This document shows, one piece after another, positions 54,960 through 64,000 of a stretch of 64,000 bases of DNA (its first letter is position 1; each line of letters begins with the position of its first letter). The DNA comes from Warburgia ugandensis (taxonomy: Eukaryota; Streptophyta; Magnoliopsida; Canellales; Canellaceae): assembly GCA_035236585.1 (NCBI GenBank), contig CP141132.1:18265945-18329944 (forward strand). The letters are read 5' to 3'. Both the position numbers and the translations under genes were made by a program. The notes under the pieces are model-generated. The model was not told the origin of the DNA. It saw nothing but the letters and a program-made list of their open reading frames with translations, and searched no databases.

Positions 54960-56160
54960 CTAAGACTTTGACCAAATTTGAGCTAGATGTTGGAATAGTT
55001 CTTGAAGGGAGAAGAATACCAACATGGTACTCACAGAGGTGATTGTGTATGATGGTATTACATGTCAATCGAAAGGTTTGAATAATGGAGAATGAAGTGA
55101 AGATTCTTGTATAATGGATAGTGGAGATGATGGCAAAGGTGATGGAATTGAAGGAATATCAGGAGAAGAATTTGTAATATCTGAGGAAGGATTGTTTGAT
55201 GAAGGGGACTCACTGTTAGTATGAGAAATGAAATCATCATCATAATGTGTCCATTGATCATGAGGAAATACATGAGATAGATCTGCAATTGAAGATGGAA
55301 AGGGAAAAATTGTTTCATGAAATAGAATATCCTATGAAACAAAAATTGTGCCACCGATATCCCTTTTGACCATATGGGAACCCAATGAAAATGCAATGTG
55401 TGGTTCTAGCATCAAACTCTGATGGACAGTGATGATGTGTAGATGCAAAGTATAAACATCTAAAAACTCATAAATCGTCATATGGAGGTTGTTTGTGGAA
55501 AAGCATCTCAAAGGGTATTTTATTTGTGAGTATAGGAGTAGGTGTTTGATTAATAAGGTAGGTTGCAATTAAAATTGCTTTCCCCCAGAATTGCTTAGGG
55601 AGAGTAGCTTGATATAATAAGGCTCATGTGACATTAAGGAGTTGATGATGTTTTTGTTCAAGCACTCCATTTTGTTGTGGAGTTGAAATACAATTAGTTT
55701 GATGGATAATTCCCTTTTTGAGTAAAAGTTAGTCATGATAAGTTCAAGGCCATTATCACTGTGAAGGATTTTTACTATTAAGGAAAATTGTGTCTTGATG
55801 AGATTGACAAAGGTGGTAATGTATTTTTGGGTATTAGATTTACAATTCATCAAATAGACCCATGTGCATTGGGTATAGTCATCAACAATTGTGAGAAAAT
55901 ACCTCGCTCCATTGACCATAGGAATATGGTATCCTCCCTAGATATTGACATGAATGAGTTCAAAAGTAAGTGAGTTTTTATGGACCTAGCTAAAATTTTA
56001 AAAGAGTTTGTTTTGCCAATGGACAAATTAAATAGGTAGAGTGGTCACAAGAATTTTTTTTCTAGTAGAAGAGGAAAGTACAGAAAGGCTCTTATTTGAA
56101 GGGTGGGCAAGTCATTGGTGCCAAAGATAATAGGAATTAGGTACCATTTTGATGGCTAAG
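54960..56160 (-). pseudogene. pol: Element F integrase
   Basis: Copia integrase. GARYFLTIVDDYTQCTWVYLM carries the first Asp region (about 55880) and KILHSDNGLE the second Asp (about 55760). The third motif appears only in the next frame as [14 protein letters not shown] near 55640-55690, which shows a frameshift between the second and third catalytic residues. The C-terminal low-complexity part (54960-55560) is badly broken. Confidence 0.82.
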
Positions 56161-56199
56161 TTGCATGTGCTCTTCCATAGAGTATCAAGGTAGTAAAGT

Positions 56200-56560
56200 C
56201 CTCCTCGTTCAGTTCACATCCCAATCATCTTCGCCGATTGTTGGTCATGAAGCAGACATGTATTATTAATAAAAGCGGCAGCAAAGTGAGAACTATGAGT
56301 GAGTTTGCTAATGGATATCAAAATTAGTTTGACGGATGGAACACATAGCACATTGAGTAATGTGAATCCATGAAAAGAAACACTGCTTGTATGTGTGACA
56401 GTAGCCACTACTCCATTGAGAAGATACACTATTCGGTTGACAGCTTGAGAATTTGTGGTAAACAATCCCAGAGATCAAATCATGTGATCAATTGCTCCTA
56501 TGTCAAGTATCGATTACATGGTCGTGCAGGAAGTAGAAATGTATAAAATTGTACCTAAGA
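56200..56560 (-). pseudogene. pol: Element F protease
   Basis: The catalytic region reads VIDT, then after a small disturbance IGAIDHMI, close to the copia motif DTGATDHM, at about 56485-56530. Downstream VSFHGFTLLNVLCVPSVKL and ISKLTHSSHFAAAF (56214-56465) match the copia protease/GAG-pre-integrase segment. Confidence 0.75.
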
Positions 56561-56689
56561 TATTATTTATGGTAGATGTACTGTCGACGTGATTAGCCAT
56601 GAGATTTTGCTTCTGGCTATTCAGGATTTCTATCAAATTCTGGTACTATGCTACCGTGAGAGTAAAGGAGTTCTAATCTATTGATGTAC

Positions 56690-57658
56690 TAGCGCTAGCA
56701 TGATTCACTTTGGGTGCAAAATTTTTGCGCTCTTGTTGGTTTGGTTTTCTACCAACTTAGTTCTTCTTTTACAACTAATGGTGTAACCTTTGAAACCGCA
56801 ATAGTTACATTTAAGATATGATTGGCATTTTGCAAAAGTATGTCCAATTTTGTCACAAGTTATACATTTTAAGGGAGGACTTTGGGCATGAAATTCTTTC
56901 CAGAATTTCATGAATTATATCTTAGCGTGAACGTAGTGATATTTGTCATGGGAGTACTTACCTTGGACATTGAGCATTGCTTTTTGTCTTGAAGGATGAG
57001 AGAGTATGCTTTGTTGACAGTGGGAAGTGGTTCCATAAGTATGATTTGTCCTTAAACTATGGCATAGACTTTATTGAGACCCATGAAAATTTTCATAGTC
57101 TTTTGACTTTGATGGAACTGCAAAACCTCTCTTATAGATCCGCAAGTGCATTTTGGGATTAGACATAGTTGGTTGCAATCTTCCCAGTTTCTTTAGTTTG
57201 GTACAAAAAGTGTTAATGTTCATGTTGTCTTGTCTACCATCATGAATGGCTTCTTCAATGTGAAAAAGATGAATACTATTGGTCTGTGAAAAGCGCTCCC
57301 TTAGATTGGACAATATATCACAAGCATTGTTATTGTAGATTATGTTTGCTCCAATTTCATGAGAGATGGAGTTAAATAGCCATGCTTTGACGAGATTGTT
57401 GCAATGTCTCCACTGTTGGAGTTCTGCAATAGATGCAATTGGTGGTTGCGGAATGGTACCATTTACAAATCCCTCCTTATTCTTGGTATCGAGGGCTATG
57501 AGCATGGCACGATTCCCAGTGCCATAATTGTCTTCATCTAATTGTTATGTGCAAGAATGAGTCTCGGTTGATTAGAGTGATGAAGACAAAAGGATTCATT
57601 TGGATCGTCATAGTTGTTGGCTTCAGTTGTGGTTGAGATTTGACTATCTTTTTTTGCC
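56690..57658 (-). pseudogene. gag: Element F gag
   Basis: Starts at 57658 (MAKKDSQIST). The main open part is 57071-57505 (GFVNGTIPQPP, WRHCNNLVKAWLFNSISHEI, LRERFSQTNS), typical copia gag. Two zinc-knuckle motifs near 56780-56870: CITCDKIGHTFAKC (intact CCHC) and CNYCGFKGYTISC (His changed to Tyr). At least two frame changes. Confidence 0.85.
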
Positions 57659-58867
57659 ATAGTTGTCGATGACAAGAGAAAAGAAATCGGAGGAATAGGT
57701 TTTTTGTTTTTTTGGTGAAACTTACAATATAAATAACTTTAGTTTTAGACTTACAAGTCGATTTCAAGAAGGAAACTCATCTGCTGTGATTAGGATGCCT
57801 GGAGATAGGGCGAAGGTAGCAAAAAAATAATTGAGTAGTGGTGGAGCGGAGATTGATGAAGCTTGTCTCAAAAAAAAAATTTGATGAGGATGAAAATGGT
57901 CGGTTCATATTTCCAGAAATGGTGCTGAAAAAAATATAGATCTTGTCGGTAGTGAAGTTTGTTGGTGAGACTGGATTTGTCTTTGCTATCAGTCAAGATT
58001 TACTCTAGGCTGCTTCACCGAGGATAAGACAAAGCATTTATGCATGAATATGGTTGAAAATGGTTGCTTTCATGAATCATATCATTATACAATCACTTCC
58101 TGACTGGCTGGCAGTTTGATTCATCTCAGAACTTGCATGGGATGATGCAGGTGTAGAGGTTCTGGAGATTCATGTTACCAGAAAGGATGTATTTATGGCT
58201 GGGAAGGCTGGTTCTTTCGGCGCCGAAGATCTCATTAGAGATCGGTGAGCAATCCGGCCACTGCAAGAAGGATGGTTCTTGCAAAACTAGGGTGCTTGCT
58301 AGAGCAGGATGTGCCGTCTGGAGACACCATTCACCTGGCATTTGATCTCTAGGATTTGATCAATTTGTTGGGCTTTGTTAAAAAATATTCAAAGTTTCGA
58401 TCAGGAGAGTTGAAAAATCATTGGAAGAGAGCCAATTTCCCAGTGAGAATGTGTTTCCTGCAAAATGGGTCATTGCAAAAACAATCAGATTCTACTTGAG
58501 GTGTAAATAGATGGTTGGATTGATAAAAGGAGTTGTTTGGCTGTTATGGACAATGGAAGTAGATCAGTCTCGCGTTTTAGATCAGGTGTTTGGAGAGATT
58601 TGGGGAAGGGAGTAGTTCTAATGATGAAGGTTCAACTCTGGAGACAAAGTTTGTCATCGAGAAGGTGTTTGAAGACGATCGATGCCAAGATCGTCCAATC
58701 ACTAAAAAAACATGAGAGATAGGGATTCTGCTATGAAATAGACGAAATTGAAATTGCCTGGAATCAAATAATTGATTGATGATATGCTGTTTTCATTGAA
58801 ATACTTAGCAGATTGGAAGTGTAGTAGCAAACACAAGACGTAGGTGGAGCAGAAGATAAGGTGTTTG
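57659..58867 (-). other. 5' leader of element F
   Basis: About 1.2 kb between the LTR and gag start without clear ORF. It is unusually long for copia and may contain captured sequence; no source recognised. Confidence 0.5.
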
Positions 58868-59171
58868 TGAAAGGTATTATAAGAGAGAGAGAACTTTGCA
58901 TTTCACGTGTCTTTGTACATGCATATCTCTTCGTTTATATAGACAATTTCAAGTAGAAAAAATAAGCTACAAATCACAATTGTAATTTAAGAGTCACTAA
59001 TTTATATAAATGATCGTCAGTGAGGATTTCCTTGTTTGGATCTGATTTCTAGCCAGATTTGATTAGCTGGAGATCCTGGTCAACTTTGCATTCTTAACAT
59101 TTCTTTTTTAGATTTGATTTCCAGCAAGATTTGATTAGTTGGAGATTTTGGTCAACTTTACATTCTTAATA
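58868..59171 (-). repeat. 5' LTR of element F
   Basis: Pairs with 52989-53281; the plus-strand end TTCTTAATA has lost the terminal CA (C to T). Contains a GA run near the start. Confidence 0.85.
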
Positions 59172-59176
59172 GATCA

Positions 59177-59866
59177 ATTTTCTCATCTTTTTCATCTACA
59201 AAAGGGGTTTGCAATCGAGGAAAACCCTACAATTATCCAAATTTTGTGCCAAACCCACTTTATTGGCTACTCATTTTTGTTTTTTTGTCATTTTTGTTAA
59301 ACAAAAAATCATCTTAAACTTTGTGAGATTTTATAGATAAAACTTGATATTTGGCGATATTTTTCAATTCAATTGAGATATTAACTGATACAAAAAACTT
59401 TCTCATATGTTATCGATATTTCAGCCAAACTCGAAATATTGCAAAATAGTGATGATACAATACAATATTTACATAATGATTTCATCCCCTCTTTTATTTC
59501 TTTATAAATGAATGCTAACCTGACTGCACTACGAGGTATATTCTAGCTACCACATTTTTGTGGAGCTCCCTTTTACATGATCGAAGTCATTCATCGCATG
59601 GCTCCATTTTCAAATTTTTTTAGATGTAAAAAGTCAAATGCTAAGGATGATTCTAGATTCTAAAAAACATTGTTGTTTATAAAGCTTCTGAAGTGTTCAT
59701 TTTAAGTACAGTTGTTAGATGCTCCTTAGATGGTAGAATCATCCAAATAACATGTTCTTTAACTTTAAGACATCTTAATCTAGAACAATGAGATGAGCAA
59801 GTTGGATCATTCCAAGGTAGGCTTCAGAAAATGTGGTCGCTAGACCACAATTATAGTGTGATTGGT
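59177..59866. other. No gene seen
   Basis: AT-rich sequence between element F and LTR G; no ORF or repeat recognised. Confidence 0.4.
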
Positions 59867-62659
59867 TGTAATAACCCAAAATATAAAAGCTTATTTTATG
59901 CAATTTTTATTACAAAAAAGAAATAACATAGAAGTTTATGAATGATCTTTTTATAAATCCAAATAAAGTGTTGAAACCTTAATAATTAGATTCTACTCAA
60001 AAAATAGAATTCAACGACACTAAAAAACATTGAAAAAGGAGTTCAAATTCTACTCAAAAAATGGAATCCAAGACACTAAGAACATTGAAAAAGGAGTTCG
60101 AATGAGAAGGTTACAAAATTTTCAAGTATAAGGATATTTCGATAATTTCACAAATAACCTATTTATATGCTTCAAAATATAGAAAAGGTCAAAATTAGAG
60201 GGGGCCATTTTTTATAATGGCACCCCCATCTCCGACTCCTTCGCCAAAGAAACAAGTCTATAATCGCACATGTTCGAGAAAAGCGGATCACCAACAATAA
60301 AAGACTACCTTCCCTTTCCCCATGACATTTCCCCGTTTCTGTCCAAACTCCATCTCTTTCCCCTATTCTTTTCCCCTTCTTCTCCCTCTAGTTATCTCCT
60401 TCATTCCACCATTTTAGGTGACTTAGGGTTACGGCAGGCACAGGAACTGCTATACCCACCGGAAAACCCTAAATCCACCCTTCTCCAGTAAATTAGGTAC
60501 TTTCTCCCCTTTCTCTCCCTCCTTTTCCCTTTTCTGGTGTTTTTCCCTCAGATCCAGGCTGGATCTACTTTCATCGGTTGACAAATCACTATTGAAAATA
60601 GATCCAGTGGATCTGATTCAATACCAACTCAAGGACAAGTTAGATAGAAGATCTGTGTTGTCTGATGAGTTCATAAGACCTCAAAAACCTATAAACCTCA
60701 AAAACACTAAACTTTTGAATGATCATGGACGTTGATTGGAGACTGGAATAATTTGATAGTCTAGATCAGTCCATCTCATGCCAGTCAGCCTAATTTGCGA
60801 CTAGGACGCATCCTGGTGATGCAACATGGAGACACACCCTTCGGTGTGTCCCCAAGCATGCTCACTCATGCAAAACAGTGGCAGTTCTACTGGGACGCTA
60901 TTGCGTCTAGGAAACCAAGACACTCCTCGGTGAGTTCTGTCACCAAGAATCACCAAAACGTCCTAGAGTGTGCATTCTGCTCTAGTGTATCCTAGTGATG
61001 TTGTTTCTGATATATTTCAATCTAGATTTAAATATGAATTGTTTAAAAAGATTTGAAATATAAAATCTTTAATTCAAAAGGCTATACAAGTCCAATTTAT
61101 GATTAGAAGGGTCCATTGGATTTGTCTTGAAAACACAGACCTAATTATATAATAAAATTTAGGATTAGAGGACATTTTTAACTAATCATGACCTGTAAAC
61201 TATAAAAATTTCATAGATCTATAAGATTAAAGATGATCATACTTCAAGAAGTGATTAATTGGATAATGTAGTAGACCTATATACACAGATCAACCCTTAA
61301 TTAAGGACATCAATCCTTGAACCATGGATCTAACCAATCAGAATTAGATCTGACCATCCATCATCATTTAACACATGATCTATCATCTAATGTCCAATCT
61401 GTGATCAAATCAACAAAGTCCCACATGATCCAACTATTAATCAAAATCAAAACTCAGATATGTGATTGATCTAACCTTTTCATCATGATTCAACCATCAA
61501 TTGGCCACTAAATGATAGATCTACAACCAATCCATCCTTTTAAGATGATCTAATTCATGATCAACTACCTAACACCTTGATCAGCCACCAATTTGAGCTT
61601 CCATTTAGATTTGACCATATATCTAACACTTGATATGAGTCATTCATTCTTGAATTTTTGGTCAACAACAATCAAACCCGATCAAGCCATATCAGACACA
61701 ACATCATACGTGGGTTTAAGCGATCAGAGGGAAGACTACTACCGAGTCTTATTTAATTAAGTTAAATTTCATTTTATCTTAATTGTGCCTAATGAAATAG
61801 AAAATTTAGAAAATTAACAAGACTAGAATGAGTTAAACCTTAACAAGAATAATTGAACTATTTATATTAGTAATTAGATTAATCTACTAGTTAAATTGTT
61901 CTGATGACTTTAGATTCGAAGATTTGATGCTAGGGTGACTTGGAACTATAGATCTTATAAATCAAAATTCGGCCTAATGGTCAGATCAATAAATCAAACA
62001 TTGAAATATGAAATAAACTATCATTAAGTCAGAGATTAAAGGAATTGAGAAAAATGAGATGATCTAGACCGCTTTAATCAACGGCCAAGATTCTACATTA
62101 TACTAAAAATAAAGAGGAATACATATGATCATAAAGTGATAAAAGTAGGATCACCATGTTAATAGTGATAAAAAAAAACTAAATAAGTCACAATTAAGAA
62201 ATTTAAGTAAGATAAATGATATTGCAATGCACATGTGTTGACAGAGATGCCGACTAGTGTGAACTAAGCTTATTGAGCACTCCGAGGATTGTTATAACCA
62301 TGCTCGAGGTAGGTAGTTTTAACATCTATTTGTCATTGGAATTTTGAGCATGTCATTCACTTTACTAAGATGTGTAGATTATAAATTATCAAATCATTTG
62401 ATTATCACGCTTTCAATTTGAGGCTACTTGACTATCATAAAAATAATATTTTGTATGTTGCATTATTTTAGCTTTAGAAGAATGCAATATTTGCAATGAA
62501 ACATGTGATTTATGGATATGTACTTTCATAACCATGATGTATAATTTTATATCAAAATGAAAATGATGTTGCACATTCTATTACATGTAGTTGTGTGTTT
62601 TTAAAAGAAATGATTATGCTTAAAATTGCATGAATCCCATGCTTTGAGATGAGTTAAGG
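59867..62659 (+). mobile_element. LTR G, Tekay-like, interrupted by H
   Basis: Starts TGTAATAACCC and runs as the reverse complement of the right piece of LTR D (48139 back to about 45300). It has the AGAGGGGGCCATTTT motif near 60200 shared with element A's LTRs. It stops matching at 62659, where a copy in the opposite orientation begins, so its end is beyond the window. ORFs at 60270-60491 and 60795-60995 are LTR sequence. Confidence 0.75.
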
Positions 62660-64000
62660 TGTGACAACCCAAGTTTTTATAATACTTTTTAAATATAAAA
62701 GACATTGACATAGCAAGTTTGATCTCTAATAAAAATTATTTTAAAGACTAAACAACAGTGAAAGAGTTTTTTCTTCTAAATTCACTTTGAAAAACCTCAA
62801 ATGTTATTTTTCTTTTCTCAAAACAAGAATTCTTTGAGAAATGAGCCCTCAATTCTAGCGAAAATTCAGTAGAGTTTCCTTTGTTTTTTGGACATATGAC
62901 ATTTAATGCATGTCATTACAAAATATCTGATAAACATTCATTAACATTTTAAAACATAATTGGAGACTCCGTCCCCTTTTCATACATCTAACATAATAAA
63001 AACGATATACTCAAACAAAATAGACACCCAGAACTTCCACATCACAACCCAGTCACATAAGTTGATAGAGCTCCCATAATTATATACAATGCAGTCTCTT
63101 TCTCATTTCAAATACAATAACTTCAAACATAAACCAATTCTTACCTTTCCTTGTCAAAAGCTGTAGGCACATTCTTGTCAGTAAATGGATCTTATCGTGT
63201 CGGAATCCTCTGATTTGAGATATTGTAAACAAGTACAGTATCTCAGCAAGTTTGTGCTTATGTAGGTGGAATAAGATGCAATTATGCATAACAAAATCAT
63301 AATTTTACATATAGATCAACTGTTCATACTACATCATGCAAAACTATAATCATTTACAATTTAGACTGAAATGTGTCAAGTATTTATCACAGTAATGAGT
63401 TCATAATACATTCCATATAACCATAATCCATTTGAGACATAATTTCAGTATACTATTAATGAGAAGAAATCTCAGAGCATCAATACCAAAATGACCTTTT
63501 AGTCAAGGATTTGTTTCATACAGAGGGAGATGGCTACCCATAGTTGACCTCCTCAAAACGCATCCTTCCATGATCAAAGTATATAGTAGACACAATATTA
63601 TCCTCTTTACCAGAGATGGGATACCCACAATCATGCCTCAAGGATCTATTCTAGCCAAGACATGAGCAACCCATAATCACTAGTCTATGACATGTCATAT
63701 CATGAACAGACAAATGGACTGAAACATCACAATATACAACATGTGTTTATACATGAACAATTTAATTTATATTCAAATACAACATGCATATTTACTTCAC
63801 TCATCACATAGTGTAAATAAACTCATTTTAACAATCAAGATTCATATTTGTATGTATGTATATATATAAAAATCATAGCAAAATCTTAATTCCACCTACC
63901 TCAAATGGAGATCTTCAGGTTCACTAATGCAATAATTTATTTAGTTCTCATATGTGCTCCTAAGTAGTCCCACCTCTGTAACAATATAAACACACATTCA
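62660..64000 (-). mobile_element. LTR H, Tekay-like, reverse orientation, runs off window
   Basis: Starts (plus strand) TGTGACAACCCAAG, like the left end of D (TGTGACGACCCGAG). Shared phrases include AACCTC-A-TGT-ATTT and ATATTGTAA-CAA. The likely TSD is TAAGG (62655-62659); its partner would lie beyond 64000. Whether H is a solo LTR or a full element cannot be seen. Confidence 0.7.

Larger units (their letters stand above)
52989..59171 (-). mobile_element. Element F: complete Ty1/copia, decayed
   Basis: Minus-strand copia with gag, protease, integrase, RT and RNase H in copia order. LTRs are 293 bp (52989-53281, 3') and 304 bp (58868-59171, 5') with perfect TSD GATCA (52984-52988 and 59172-59176). 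A polypurine tract adjoins the 3' LTR. No TGGTATCAGAG-like primer site was found next to the 5' LTR. A 1.2-kb leader precedes gag. Stops and frameshifts in every domain. Confidence 0.9.

Overview
This window looks like nuclear DNA from a flowering plant, in a repeat-dense, gene-poor (heterochromatin-like) region. The evidence is the set of element families. There are Ty3/gypsy elements with initiator-Met or Asp tRNA primer sites, including a Tekay/Del-type chromovirus with a chromodomain and an Athila-type element. There are also Ty1/copia elements, an RTE-clade LINE with a GAT-repeat 3' end, and three Au-type SINEs. No host protein-coding gene, rRNA or tRNA gene could be supported. Species cannot be named from sequence alone.

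The window is mostly a set of nested insertions. (1) 1-20470: an old non-autonomous Athila/Tat-like element B (primer site at 13522) forms the background. Its 5' LTR region was hit by a complete Tekay-type element A (1497-10368, TSD CTTTC) and by an Athila-type LTR now reduced to a solo LTR (10646-12830, TSD GTTTC). Its 3' tail carries a reverse-oriented Tekay-type solo LTR (17326-20261, TSD AATGG). (2) 20480-26916: a copia gag-protease fragment (copia 1, minus) inserted into the gag of another copia (copia 2, minus). Copia 1's LTR was split by an RTE LINE unit (21854-25660) that carries a second RTE 3' end and may be a 3' transduction. (3) 26900-29650: sequence without a recognisable gene, two Au SINEs with TSDs and a 58-bp minisatellite. 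(4) 29652-48899: Ty3/gypsy element C, which retains gag and protease but no RT or integrase. It contains a solo LTR D of about 4.2 kb (32137-48139), itself split by a complete Athila-type element E (33347-45142, minus). (5) 48900-52983: a stretch with microsatellites, one old SINE and no identifiable gene. (6) 52989-59171: complete but decayed copia element F (minus, TSD GATCA). (7) 59867-64000: a Tekay-type long LTR G interrupted by a same-family copy H in the opposite orientation, running off the window.

No polyprotein is intact. Catalytic motifs often survive, but the reading frames are broken by stops and frameshifts. In element A most of the stops look like C-to-T or G-to-A changes in CG or CHG context, as expected after long cytosine methylation, and several LTR ends show the same change. 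The region reads as a record of insertion, silencing, deamination and LTR-LTR recombination. No new enzymatic system was found. The most unusual structures are the LINE with a duplicated 3' end, the duplicated hairpin and 69-bp repeats in its 5' part, the 58-bp minisatellite open in several frames, the asymmetric LTRs of element A, and the same-family head-on nesting at the right edge.
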